A DNA stretch of 64,000 nucleotides from Trebonia sp963843745 (GCA_963843745.1 CAWJLP010000007.1:1426001-1490000), one strand, 5' to 3'. Counted from the first letter of the stretch, positions 50,718 to 59,468 are shown. Program-made: numbers and translations. Notes: generated by a model not told the origin, from the sequence alone.

Positions 50718-52055
50718 GTGAACGCGCTGGCCCAGGTACTCGCCGACCGCGACGCCGCGCCGGTGTGGCGGTCCGCCGCCACCCGACGGGTGGCGTACGC
50801 GGCTGCCGCGGCAGGCTGGGCGCTGCTCGCGGTCATCGCGATCGCCGAGGTGGCGGCCGGCATCCGCGGCCCGCACGGCCCGCACGGGACTGACCTGGCC
50901 GGCTGGCTGGCCGGCACGCTCGTGGTCGCCGCCGCCCTGCTGCTCACGCCGCGCTTCCCGCTGACGGCCTGGCGGCTGGCCTGGCTCGCCGTCCTGGTCG
51001 CCCCGCTGATCCCCGGCCAGAACCGGGTGGACACCGGCTACTACATCATCTTGACGATCGTCTACGTCGTGGTCGGGCTGCGCTACGGTCCGCCGCGGCT
51101 GTGGTGGCTGGCCGTCCTCACCCTGATCCCCGTCTGGCTGTGGACCGGCCCGGACTGGGCGTACCCGATCCGGGTCACCATCGGCCTAGCGGTGCTGACC
51201 GCCGCCCTCTACGGCATCCGCGCCTGGCTGGGCGACCGGCAGCGGCTCGCCGTGCAGACCCAGCAGACGCGGCACCACCGCGAGCGCAACGCCGTGCTCG
51301 AAGAGCGGGCGCGCATCGCCCGCGAACTGCACGACGTCGTCGCGCACCACATGTCGATGATCGCGGTGCAGGCGGAGACCGCGCCGTACCGGCTGGCGGC
51401 GAAGCCCGGCGCGGAAACCCTGCCCGAGCCGGTCAGCGAGGAGTTCGCCGCGCTCGGCCAGGCGGCGCGCGAGGCCCTGATCGAGATGCGCCGCCTCCTC
51501 GGCGTGCTGCGCACCCCTGATAACAGCAAGAAGCGCGGCAGCGCCCCGACTACCGCCGGGACCGAGGCCCCAGCCGAGGCCCAGGCCGCGACCGAGTCCC
51601 CGGCCGAGACCCAGGCCGCGGCGGAAGCCGCCGCGCTCGCCCCCCAGCCGCGCCTCGACGACGTCCCGGAACTCGTCGCCACCGCCCGCCGCGCGGGCGC
51701 CGCCGTCACCCTCCAGATGCCCGGTGACGGCGAGCAGCTGCCGGCCAGCGTCGGGCTGACCGCGTACCGGATCGTGCAGGAGTCGCTGTCCAACGCGGCC
51801 CGGCATGCCCCCGGTGCGCGGATCAGCGTGACGGTCGACGAGTCGCCACCGTACGTTCGGATCGATGTGACGAACGAGCCGCCGGCGACCGGTCAGCCGC
51901 ACGCGGACGGAACCGGTCACGGCCTCGCCGGGATGCGCGAGCGGGTCACGCTGCTCGGCGGGCAGCTGCGGGCCGGTCCCGAACCCGACGGCGGCTTCGC
52001 CGTCCGCGCCGTCCTCCCGATGACCGACACCGCCCGTCCAGGCGAGGCGCCATGA
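50718..52055 (+). CDS. NarL-type sensor histidine kinase
   Basis: The 445-residue kinase has four to five membrane helices in its first 160 residues, then a HisKA_3 dimerisation domain with the phospho-acceptor His in RIARELHDVVAHHMSMIAVQ and a C-terminal ATPase domain (LTAYRIVQESLSNAARHAPG, GHGLAGMRERV). Between them is a linker of some 50 residues made of Ala/Glu/Thr repeats. This linker begins with the residues DNSKK, encoded by the dispersed TGATAACAGCAAGAAGCG element at 51518. The regulator gene overlaps its stop. The frame is also open to an ATG at 50664. Confidence 0.92.
   Translation: MNALAQVLADRDAAPVWRSAATRRVAYAAAAAGWALLAVIAIAEVAAGIRGPHGPHGTDLAGWLAGTLVVAAALLLTPRFPLTAWRLAWLAVLVAPLIPGQNRVDTGYYIILTIVYVVVGLRYGPPRLWWLAVLTLIPVWLWTGPDWAYPIRVTIGLAVLTAALYGIRAWLGDRQRLAVQTQQTRHHRERNAVLEERARIARELHDVVAHHMSMIAVQAETAPYRLAAKPGAETLPEPVSEEFAALGQAAREALIEMRRLLGVLRTPDNSKKRGSAPTTAGTEAPAEAQAATESPAETQAAAEAAALAPQPRLDDVPELVATARRAGAAVTLQMPGDGEQLPASVGLTAYRIVQESLSNAARHAPGARISVTVDESPPYVRIDVTNEPPATGQPHADGTGHGLAGMRERVTLLGGQLRAGPEPDGGFAVRAVLPMTDTARPGEAP
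51518..51535 (+). repeat. Dispersed element TGATAACAGCAAGAAGCG, copy 4 (inside a kinase gene)
   Basis: Identical over 18 bp to copy 3, and located within the histidine kinase coding sequence where it encodes part of the linker (PDNSKKR). Codon use and base composition of this stretch differ from the GC-rich gene around it. Confidence 0.85.
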
Positions 52056-52726
52056 TCAGCTGCCTCATCGCCGACGACCAGGCGATGGTCCGGGAGGGGT
52101 TCGGCGCGCTGCTCGCCGCCCAGCCGGGCATCGCCGTCGCCGGCCTGGCCGCGGACGGCGCCGAGGCCGTCCGGCTGGCCAGGCAGACCAGGCCCGACGT
52201 GGTGCTGATGGACGTGCGGATGCCGGTGCTTGACGGCCTGCAGGCGACCCGTGAGCTGCTCAGCGGCCCCAGCGACGCCCCCGACGCCCCCAGAGTCCTC
52301 ATGCTCACCACCTTCGACCTCGACGAGTACGTGTACGAGGCGCTGCGCGCCGGCGCGAGCGGGTTCCTGCTCAAGGACGCCCCGGCCGCCGAGCTGGTGC
52401 ACGCGGTCCGGGTGGTCGCCGCCGGCGAGGCGCTGCTCGCCCCGTCGGTGACCAGGCGGCTGATCGCGGACTTCACCAAGCGTCCCCGTGCCCGCGCGAC
52501 CGCGCCCGTCGGCCCGCCGCACAGCCCGCTCACCCCGCGCGAGGAAGAAGTGCTGACACTCATCGCCCGCGGCATGTCCAACGCGGAGATCAGTGACACC
52601 CTGGTCATCGCGGAACAGACCACCAAAACCCACGTCGGAAGAATCCTGATGAAGCTCCAGTTGCGCGACCGGGCGCAGGCCGTGGTGTTCGCCTACGAGT
52701 CCGGGCTGGTCACTCCGGGAGAATGA
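52052..52726 (+). CDS. NarL/LuxR-type response regulator
   Basis: The 224-residue regulator has a receiver domain with the acidic pocket in LIADDQAMVREG, the phospho-acceptor Asp in VVLMDVRMPVLDG, Thr in LMLTTFD and Lys in FLLKDAP. The C-terminal LuxR-type helix-turn-helix is LTPREEEVLTLIARGMSNAE with KTHVGRILMKL. Its ATG overlaps the kinase stop by 4 bases. It probably controls the divergent ABC exporter, a common arrangement in actinomycetes, though that is inference. Confidence 0.95.
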   Translation: MISCLIADDQAMVREGFGALLAAQPGIAVAGLAADGAEAVRLARQTRPDVVLMDVRMPVLDGLQATRELLSGPSDAPDAPRVLMLTTFDLDEYVYEALRAGASGFLLKDAPAAELVHAVRVVAAGEALLAPSVTRRLIADFTKRPRARATAPVGPPHSPLTPREEEVLTLIARGMSNAEISDTLVIAEQTTKTHVGRILMKLQLRDRAQAVVFAYESGLVTPGE

Positions 52727-52730
52727 GCAC

Positions 52731-54653
52731 ATGCGAGACGACGCGCCGTCCCAGACCGCCCGCGGCGTGGCCGCGCACCGGCTCGACTACGAGCGGCTCG
52801 AGGCGCCGTACGGCGATCCTGCGGCGGACGAGGCGCTGACCCGCGACGTCGCCGACGGACTGGTGCGGCTGCCGGGCAGCCCGCGGCACGAGTACCTGCG
52901 CGCCAGGACCGCGTTCTTCGACCGGGTAGTGGTCAACTCCCTCGACCGCCGGGTCAGGCAGGTGGTCGTGGGCGCCGCCGGGTACGACGGCCGGGCGTTC
53001 CGGTACGCGAAACCGGGCGTGCGCTGGTTCGAGGTCGACCACCCCGCGACGCAGGCCCACAAGCTGGCCAGGATCGCCAGGCTCGGCCTGGACACCAGCC
53101 ACATCGCGTTCGTCGCCGCCGACTTCGCGGCGGACCCGGTGGCGGACCTGCTGACCGCGGCGGGCCTGGTCACCAGCCGCGCGGCGCTGTTCCTGCTCGA
53201 GGGCGTGGCCCTCTATCTGGAGCAGCCGGTGCTCGAACGGGTGCTGGGGGAGTTTCGCGCGGTGACGGTGGCCGGCAGCCCGCTGGCGATCAGCGTGTCG
53301 TCGGAGAACGCGCAGTCCGCCGACCGCGAGCGGTTCAGGGCCGCGGTGGCGGCGGTGGGCGAGCCGGTGCGGAGCACGCTGTCGCCGGCGGCGGCCCGCG
53401 AGCTGCTGGCCGGCGCCGGCTGGCAAGTCCCTGAGGAAGGCCGCGACCGGCCGAGGTCCGCCGGCCTGCTGCTGGCCCGCGCCGCCGCCTCGTCCCCTCA
53501 TCCAGAACGGGCCCGGCCTCCTCACCGCCCTTCCCCCTCCGCCCCGGCGGTTTCTTCGCCTTCCCCGGTATCGGGGTGGCTCCCGCTGTCCGCATTGCTG
53601 TCCCAGGCGCTGGTCGCCTTCACGATCGAAGCCGACAACGAGGCCGAACACCGCCTGCCGCACCGCACCCAGGACTACGGCCTCTCGGCGGGGGCGGCGG
53701 CCGACGCGCCCTGGCAGACCTCGCTGGTGATGTGGGCGAACTGCCTGCGGCACGTCCCCGACGGCGGGATCACCGTGGCGGGCATGCGCGCGGCGGCGCG
53801 GACCGGCACGAACCTGGACGGCATGCGCCGCTGGCGCTACGTCACCTACACGCCAGACCCGGGCCGCGGCAAGCGCCCTCGCCCGGACGCGATCGTGCGG
53901 CTGACCGCCGGCGGCCGCCGGGCGCGCGACGTGTGGGACGGCGTGCCCGCCGAGATCGAGCGGCGATGGCGGGACCGCTTCGGCGCGCCCGCCGTGAACG
54001 GCCTGCGCGCCGCGCTCGCCGCCGTGGTCGCCGGACTCGACCCGCGCCTCCCCGACTGCCTGCCAGTCCTCGGCTTCGGCCTGCTCTCCAAGCCGGACCT
54101 TCCTGATGGCGCGACCACGCAGGACCCCGCCACGCTGCCGCTGTGGGTGCTGCTGTCGCGGACGCTGCTCGCGTTCGCGGCCGAGTGGGAGGACGACTCC
54201 GGCAGGTCGCTGGCGGTCAGCGCCAACCTGCTGCGCGTCCTGACCGAAGACGGCGTCCGCAGCCGCGATGTGCCCGCCCTCGCGGGCATCTCCACGGCGG
54301 CCGTGGCGTTCACGATGGGCCCGGCGGCGAAGCAGGGCCTGGTGACGGAGCAGCCGGACCCGGACGGCAGTCGCTGGAAGATCACCAGGCTGACCTCGCC
54401 GGGCGCGCGGGCCCAGCGGGCCTACGCCGACCTCACCGCGGCGGTCGAAGACCGCTGGCGGTCGCGTTTCGGCGCCGAGCGGGTCGCCGCGCTGCGCGCC
54501 GCCCTGGAGCCGCTGGCCGTCGGCGACCCGCCGCCGCTGTTCGGCGGCCTCACCCCGCACGAGGACGGCTGGCGCGCCCAGGTCAAGCCCCCCGCCGTGC
54601 TGCCGCACTACCCGATGGTGCTGCATCGCGGCGGCTACCCCGACGGCGCCTAG
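52731..54653 (+). CDS. Fusion of a TIGR00027-type SAM methyltransferase with two MarR-like domains
   Basis: The 640-residue protein combines three units. Residues 1-255 are a TIGR00027/leucine-carboxyl-methyltransferase-like domain: RQVVVGAAGYDGRAFRY, WFEVDHPATQAHKLARI and LFLLEGVALYLEQPVLERVL. After a Pro/Ser-rich linker (about 257-285) come two copies of a winged-helix-like unit of about 175 residues. Copy 1 has LSALLSQALVAFTIEADNEA, RRWRYVTYTPDPG and RRWRDRFGAPAV; copy 2 has LWVLLSRTLLAFAAEWEDDS, VAFTMGPAAKQGLV and RWRSRFGAERV. The halves are normally separate proteins. The ATG has GGAG upstream and lies 4 nt after the regulator gene. Confidence 0.8.
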   Translation: MRDDAPSQTARGVAAHRLDYERLEAPYGDPAADEALTRDVADGLVRLPGSPRHEYLRARTAFFDRVVVNSLDRRVRQVVVGAAGYDGRAFRYAKPGVRWFEVDHPATQAHKLARIARLGLDTSHIAFVAADFAADPVADLLTAAGLVTSRAALFLLEGVALYLEQPVLERVLGEFRAVTVAGSPLAISVSSENAQSADRERFRAAVAAVGEPVRSTLSPAAARELLAGAGWQVPEEGRDRPRSAGLLLARAAASSPHPERARPPHRPSPSAPAVSSPSPVSGWLPLSALLSQALVAFTIEADNEAEHRLPHRTQDYGLSAGAAADAPWQTSLVMWANCLRHVPDGGITVAGMRAAARTGTNLDGMRRWRYVTYTPDPGRGKRPRPDAIVRLTAGGRRARDVWDGVPAEIERRWRDRFGAPAVNGLRAALAAVVAGLDPRLPDCLPVLGFGLLSKPDLPDGATTQDPATLPLWVLLSRTLLAFAAEWEDDSGRSLAVSANLLRVLTEDGVRSRDVPALAGISTAAVAFTMGPAAKQGLVTEQPDPDGSRWKITRLTSPGARAQRAYADLTAAVEDRWRSRFGAERVAALRAALEPLAVGDPPPLFGGLTPHEDGWRAQVKPPAVLPHYPMVLHRGGYPDGA

Positions 54654-54655
54654 GC

Positions 54656-57223
54656 TTACTCGATCGGCTGCCTGGCGATCGCCGGCGGCTCACGCCCGGC
54701 GAGTAGCCAGCCGCCTACGGCGGCGAGCAGCGGCAGCCCGATCAGCAGGATCAGGATGTCCGTCAGTGGCACGCCGCCCGCCGTGGCGGTCAGCCCGCTG
54801 CGGGTCCAGGCCATCCCGGCGATCACCGCGCCGGCCATGCCGAGGACGGCCCCGAGCAGGCCGAGCGCGGCGGCGGTCGCGGCGGTGATCGCCCGCCGGG
54901 TCGCGCCGCTGGCGCCGGTCGCGGTGAGCGTGCGCAGGTCCGGCGCGGCCTCACTGCGGATCAGGCCGACGGACATGGCCAGCACGCTGAGCGCGATCAC
55001 GATGCCCGCCGTGATGGCCCGGTCGGTGAAGTCGCTGAGGCTCGGGTAATAGGTCGCGATCTCGACCGTCACCTCGTAGGGGCGCCCAAGCTGTCGTCCT
55101 GCGTTGAGCTGCGCGGCGGTGAGCGGGGCAGGGGCCTGGATGAGCCACCCGAACAGCTGAGGCTGCATGTGGTATGTGCGCACCGCGTACTCGGTGATCA
55201 CCGTGTTCGGCGCGTCTGTGCCGCCGGGCAGGGCGCTGATCGTCTGGATCGGCGGGCTGGCCACGCAGTTATTGCCCGGCGTGCAGGACGGACCGCCATC
55301 GCTGCCGGGAGTGGCCGGGTTGGACGCGTCGCTGACCGGTCCGCCCCGCCAGAGCATCTCCAGGTGCGGCAGGCCGGCCAGTCCGGGCCGCATGGTGAGG
55401 AAGTCGGTGCCCGGAGCGATCTGGCTGGCCTTGATCCCGTACGCGGCCAGCAGTTGCGGGGTGGCCACGTACACGTTGCCGCTGAAGTTCTGCGGACCGT
55501 GTCGCGGCGTGCCGGCCTGGTACAGGCCGCCCACGCCTTCCAGCGGTACCACGGACGCGTGCAGGCGGGCGGCGAGGCTGTTCACCCGCCCGTTCAGGCT
55601 GGCCACCTGTGCGCCGCTGAGCGGCTCGGACTGCCCGATGCCCGGGGTCGCATTGGTGGGGACGAGCAACTGGCTGCTGGACAGGTTCGGGCCGATCCAG
55701 TTGAGCGGGTTGTCGAACTTGATGCTGGCGACGACGCAGATCCCCATGGCCAGGAACACGGCGAACGTGGTCGCCGCCAGTGCGGCGCCGGACCGGGCCC
55801 GGTAGCGGACCAGGTCGCGCAGCGCGATACGGATCGCGACCGGCAGCCGTCGGGCCGCTCCGGCGGCCAGCACGCCGATGGTCAACGGGGCGAGCAGGCA
55901 GAGCCCGGTGACGCTAGCGACCAGGCCGGCCAGCAGGAGCAGCGCGTGCCCGTTGGCCCCGCCGCCGCCGCTGTGCGGCCCGTTGCCGCCGCCCACGGCA
56001 TTCAGGCCGCCGCTCAACGCCAGGCAGGCGAGACCGGCCGCGAACACGATGAGGCCGGGCAGGGCGGAGCGGTGCGGCGGCTTCGGCGGCGCGGGCCGGC
56101 CGGACAGCGCGGTCACCACCGGCACCGCGGCCATCGCCTTCGCCGGGCGGCGGGACGCCAGCCCGGAGGTCGCGATCGCGAGCGCGATCCCGATGGCGAA
56201 CGCCCACCACGGCAGGTGCGCCGCGTCCACCACGTGGCCGGTGTCCTGCTGCAGCGTCGGCGCGTACGCGAACCAGGCGGCGAGGCCACCCGCCGCCCCG
56301 GCCAGCGCGGCCGTCGTGCCGACGGCCAGGCCGTTCGCGACCATGACCAGGCGGAGGTTGCGTTCGGTCGCGCCGATCGCGCTGAGCATGCCCAGGGCAC
56401 GCAGCCGGCGCTGGGCCAGCACGGAGAAACTGGCTACCGACAGCAGGCCGATGAACGCCAGGCCGAGTACCTCTACCAGGAGGATGGGCACCGCGGGCGA
56501 GAGGCCGCCCGTGATGCCATTGGGAAACGTCACAGTCGCCGCCGGGACACCGGGCAGCGTCCCGCCCGGGCCGGCCGCCTGGGCCGCGGCCGGGCCGAGC
56601 AGCATGGTCACCTGGCTGGGGTGCGCGATCTGGCCGGGGGCGACCAGCGCGAACTGGTCGGCCAGGTTGCTCGGGTTCGCCGCGATGCCGGTCACCCGCC
56701 AGGTGACGCGCCCCGCCGGCTGCCAGGTACCGCCCACGTGCGCGCCGTACTGGGCCGCGACTCCGCTGGTCAGCGCGACCTGGCCGGGGCCGGCGGGGTA
56801 GGCGCCGCTGACCAGGCCGAGCAGCGGGGCGTTGTAGTGCCCGCGCGGGCTCTCGGCGAGAAGCTGCAGCGGCTGGGCGGAGCCGGCCGTGATGGTCTGG
56901 CTCTCGATGAGGTCGGCCGGACCCCAGCGGCCCTGGATGGCGGCGATGTCGGCGGCCAGCTGCGGGTCAGCGCCCGGCAGCGTCGCGGACGCGGCAGCGG
57001 TGCCGAGCGTCGCGTACGTCGCGTTCGGGAGCTGCGAGTTCGTGACCACGCTGGTGCCCCAGACCGCCGCCGCGACCGCCACGGTGAGCAGGCCGAGCAC
57101 GAGCAGCTGCTGGCGCCACTCGCGGCGGAACAGCCGCCAGCCCCAGCGGATCACCGCCCGGCGGGCGACGATGCCGCCTGCGTCCCGGTCCAGGTCGGGC
57201 GGTTCGCGCAGCGCGATGCTCAC
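54656..57223 (-). CDS. FtsX-like ABC transporter permease
   Basis: The 855-residue protein has two FtsX-type permease units, each with helices around a large extracytoplasmic domain. The first half starts RREWRQQLLVLGLLTVAVAA, and the central region has VASFSVLAQRRLRALGMLSA and IGATERNLRLVMVANGLAVG, the conserved cytoplasmic loop of this family. The second half ends with LPLLAAVGGWLLAGREPPAI. It works with the ATPase encoded just upstream (4-base overlap). The family handles lipids, peptides or antibiotics, and PadR control suggests a stress-induced system. Confidence 0.9.
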   Translation of the reverse strand: MSIALREPPDLDRDAGGIVARRAVIRWGWRLFRREWRQQLLVLGLLTVAVAAAVWGTSVVTNSQLPNATYATLGTAAASATLPGADPQLAADIAAIQGRWGPADLIESQTITAGSAQPLQLLAESPRGHYNAPLLGLVSGAYPAGPGQVALTSGVAAQYGAHVGGTWQPAGRVTWRVTGIAANPSNLADQFALVAPGQIAHPSQVTMLLGPAAAQAAGPGGTLPGVPAATVTFPNGITGGLSPAVPILLVEVLGLAFIGLLSVASFSVLAQRRLRALGMLSAIGATERNLRLVMVANGLAVGTTAALAGAAGGLAAWFAYAPTLQQDTGHVVDAAHLPWWAFAIGIALAIATSGLASRRPAKAMAAVPVVTALSGRPAPPKPPHRSALPGLIVFAAGLACLALSGGLNAVGGGNGPHSGGGGANGHALLLLAGLVASVTGLCLLAPLTIGVLAAGAARRLPVAIRIALRDLVRYRARSGAALAATTFAVFLAMGICVVASIKFDNPLNWIGPNLSSSQLLVPTNATPGIGQSEPLSGAQVASLNGRVNSLAARLHASVVPLEGVGGLYQAGTPRHGPQNFSGNVYVATPQLLAAYGIKASQIAPGTDFLTMRPGLAGLPHLEMLWRGGPVSDASNPATPGSDGGPSCTPGNNCVASPPIQTISALPGGTDAPNTVITEYAVRTYHMQPQLFGWLIQAPAPLTAAQLNAGRQLGRPYEVTVEIATYYPSLSDFTDRAITAGIVIALSVLAMSVGLIRSEAAPDLRTLTATGASGATRRAITAATAAALGLLGAVLGMAGAVIAGMAWTRSGLTATAGGVPLTDILILLIGLPLLAAVGGWLLAGREPPAIARQPIE

Positions 57224-57972
57224 CGGATTTCCCCGGGCATCAGGAGGGATTCTGGGCCGGGCGGCCGGGTGGTCTGTCCGGTCATCCGCCCGTCGCGCAG
57301 CAGCACTATCCGGTCAGCCCAGGCGGCCAGCTGCGCGTCGTGGGTCACCACCACCGCGGCCATGCCCCGCTGGCATGCTTCATGCAGCAGCCGCATCACC
57401 TCACCCGCGTTCACCGAGTCCAGCGCACCGGACGGCTCGTCGGCCAGCAGCAGCCTGCGGTCTCCCACCACAGCGCGGGCGATGGCTACCCGCTGCCGCT
57501 CGCCGCCGGACAGCTGATCGGGGAACCAGCCGGCCCGCCCGGCCACGCCGAGCGCTTCCAGCGCGGCGAGCCCGGCCTTACGCGCTTTCGGCACCGGGAC
57601 GCCGTCCAGTTCCAGCGGCAAGGCGGCGTTCTCGGCGGCGGTCAGGCCCGGGAGCAGGTTGAAATCCTGGAACACGTACCCGATCACCCGGCGCCGCAGC
57701 CGGGCCTTGCGCGCTCGCGGCATCCCCGCCAGCGCCATACCGCAGACCAGCACCTCCCCGCTGGTGGGGTTCTCCAGGCTCCCGGCGATGGTGAGCAGCG
57801 TGGACTTGCCCGACCCGCTCGGGCCCATCACCGCCACCATCTCCCCGGCCCGCACCGACAGGTCGACCCCGGCGAGCGCCTGCACGGCGCGATGCTCCTG
57901 CCCGTAGGTCTTCGACACGTCGCGCAGCTCCAGCACGCTCGCCGCGCTGCCGCCGTGTCCTGGCCGGCTCAC
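57220..57972 (-). CDS. ABC transporter ATP-binding protein (LolD/MacB type)
   Basis: The 250-residue ATPase has Walker A VMGPSGSGKSTLLTIAGSLE, a Q-loop in VFQDFNLLPGLTAAEN, the signature LSGGERQRVAIARAVVGDRR, Walker B LLLADEPSGALDS and the switch His in VVVTHDAQLA. These are features of the LolD/MacB/FtsE group that pairs with FtsX-like permeases. It overlaps both neighbours by 4 bases, making a three-gene operon headed by padR. Confidence 0.95.
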   Translation of the reverse strand: MSRPGHGGSAASVLELRDVSKTYGQEHRAVQALAGVDLSVRAGEMVAVMGPSGSGKSTLLTIAGSLENPTSGEVLVCGMALAGMPRARKARLRRRVIGYVFQDFNLLPGLTAAENAALPLELDGVPVPKARKAGLAALEALGVAGRAGWFPDQLSGGERQRVAIARAVVGDRRLLLADEPSGALDSVNAGEVMRLLHEACQRGMAAVVVTHDAQLAAWADRIVLLRDGRMTGQTTRPPGPESLLMPGEIR

Positions 57973-58553
57973 CGCCTGACCCCCAGCCGGCGAAGCTGCG
58001 GAGCGGGCACCGGGGCGGAGGCGGGCCGGGGCGGCTCGGCGGCGGCCCGCGCCAGGCGCACATCCGCGGCGTCCAGCCAGCGGATCACCGCGTCGAGCCG
58101 GAACAGCTCAGAATCGACCACCAGCGCCAGGCTCAGGTCATCGCGGGCCTCGCCCTCCTTCAGCCGCGTCCACTGCTGCATCAGCTCGAGCAGGTATATG
58201 CGGTGCGCCAGGATCACCGCATGCGCGTCGGTGCCCGGCACCCGGGCCGCCACCAGCACCTTCATCACCAGCTCGTCGCGCGGCGGGGAGGTCAGGTCCG
58301 GCGGCGTCCGCAGCCAGGCGGCCAGCGCCTCCCGGCCGCCGGCCGTGATCCGGTACCGCTTCTGCGGCCCGTCCTGTCCGGCCTCGTCGGATTCGGCCAG
58401 CCCGTCGCGTTCCAGCCGGCCCAGCGTCTTGTACACCTGGCCGACGTTCAGCGGCCACACCTCGCCGGTCCCGGCCTCGAACTCCTCGCGCAGCTGCAGC
58501 CCGTATTTCGGCCCCTCGGACAGCAGCGCCAGCAGCGCGTGCGGGACGCTCAC
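57969..58553 (-). CDS. PadR-family transcriptional regulator
   Basis: The 194-residue regulator has the PadR winged helix (ALLALLSEGPKYGLQLREEF, VGQVYKTLGRLERDGLAES, KRYRITAGGREALAAWL) and a C-terminal dimerisation helix region. PadR repressors typically control the transporter genes next to them, here the ABC/FtsX pair in the same operon, and so themselves. The GTG start lies about 15 nt downstream of a perfect 11-bp palindrome, and a promoter is visible further upstream. Confidence 0.93.
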   Translation of the reverse strand: MSVPHALLALLSEGPKYGLQLREEFEAGTGEVWPLNVGQVYKTLGRLERDGLAESDEAGQDGPQKRYRITAGGREALAAWLRTPPDLTSPPRDELVMKVLVAARVPGTDAHAVILAHRIYLLELMQQWTRLKEGEARDDLSLALVVDSELFRLDAVIRWLDAADVRLARAAAEPPRPASAPVPAPQLRRLGVRR

Positions 58554-58568
58554 GACTTCACCATGCCT

Positions 58569-58579
58569 GACATCATGTC
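58569..58579. promoter_or_regulatory. Candidate PadR operator
   Basis: GACATCATGTC is a perfect palindrome around a central base, between the -10 box and the padR start. Known PadR sites often have ATGT/ACAT half-sites, which this sequence contains. Confidence 0.5.
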
Positions 58580-58583
58580 CGGA

Positions 58584-58613
58584 ATAATACCCAGCATACT
58601 CACGTCAAGACAA
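58584..58613 (-). promoter_or_regulatory. Promoter of the padR-ABC-ftsX operon
   Basis: On the minus strand TTGTCT (58608-58613) and TATTAT (58584-58589) are 18 nt apart and resemble -35 and -10 boxes of a housekeeping promoter. The region is notably AT-rich for this genome. Confidence 0.55.
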
Positions 58614-58640
58614 CACCATTTCGCGCACCCTCGCCGACAT

Positions 58641-58700
58641 AGGAGCAGCAAACTACGCCAAAACGCTGATAACAGCAAGAAAAGCGTAGCGTTCTGCTCC
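58641..58700 (-). terminator. Imperfect long hairpin after the hydrolase gene, containing repeat copy 5
   Basis: AGGAGCAG at 58641 pairs with CTGCTCC near 58694-58700, and CTACGC with GCGTAG further in. The apex is the dispersed element TGATAACAGCAAGA. It lies at the 3' end of the minus-strand hydrolase gene. Confidence 0.45.
58667..58680 (+). repeat. Dispersed element TGATAACAGCAAGA, copy 5
   Basis: Fourteen bases identical to the other copies, followed by AAAAGCG instead of AGCG. It shares the preceding CGC with copy 2. Confidence 0.75.
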
Positions 58701-59461
58701 TAAGTGCCGGGCACGGGCCTTGAGGCGGTGATGCGAGCGGCCTCGGCGATCATCAGGGCGGACAGCTGGCCCGCGGCGACAGCGGGGCCCGGCGAGGCGG
58801 GGCGGCAGCGCCCCCCGGCCGGGTCGTATTCGGTGCCGGTCACGCCGGCGTGGTCGGTCGGCTGCTCCTCGAACCGCACCGGCCAGCCCTTCTCCGCGAG
58901 CAGCGCGGCGAACTCGCGCGACGCCTCGACCGGGACGACCGTGTCCTGCGTGCCGTGCACGAGCCAGAACGGGACCGGCGCCGCGCCGGTGGCCGCCAGG
59001 TCGGCGATGGGCGAGCCGCCGGTCGTGGGGGCCGCCCGGGTATACGCCGCGCCGAGGCAGACCGCGCCGAGCGGCCGCCAGCCGCCCACCGCCTCCGGCC
59101 GCACCGCGACCGCGGCCGCGGCGCGGCCGCCCCGGGACCAGCCCGCCAGCACGATCGCGTCCTCGCCGATGCCGCCGAGCGCGGCGGCCTGCTCCCGCGT
59201 GAAGGCCAGTGAGGCGAGCAGGTGAGCGCCGCCGCCGTCGGGCGCGTCGGAGCGCCAGTCGGGCACCACCACGGTCAGGCCGTAACCGGCCGCCGCGGTG
59301 GCGAGGGTGGCGAGCACGTCCCGTTCGTCCGGGCCGACCCCGTGCCATAGCAGCACGGTCGGCAGCGGTCCTGGGCTTGAGTCCGGCCGGTAGATGTCGA
59401 GCAGCTTGCCGGGGCCGTACGGCACGCCGAGCTCGACGCTGACCGTCGCGTCGGTAGGCAC
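58700..59461 (-). CDS. Alpha/beta hydrolase (esterase/BD-FAE-like)
   Basis: The 253-residue protein is an alpha/beta hydrolase. The oxyanion region is TVLLWHGVGPDERDVLAT, the nucleophile Ser is in VLAGWSRGGRAAA, the Asp in WLVHGTQDTVVPVE and the His in PTDHAGVTG. Substrate unknown. There is no signal peptide. GTG at 59461 is preferred because TACGGT lies 7 nt upstream; the frame is open three codons further to 59470. Confidence 0.87.
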   Translation of the reverse strand: MPTDATVSVELGVPYGPGKLLDIYRPDSSPGPLPTVLLWHGVGPDERDVLATLATAAAGYGLTVVVPDWRSDAPDGGGAHLLASLAFTREQAAALGGIGEDAIVLAGWSRGGRAAAAVAVRPEAVGGWRPLGAVCLGAAYTRAAPTTGGSPIADLAATGAAPVPFWLVHGTQDTVVPVEASREFAALLAEKGWPVRFEEQPTDHAGVTGTEYDPAGGRCRPASPGPAVAAGQLSALMIAEAARITASRPVPGT

Positions 59462-59468
59462 ATCCCGC

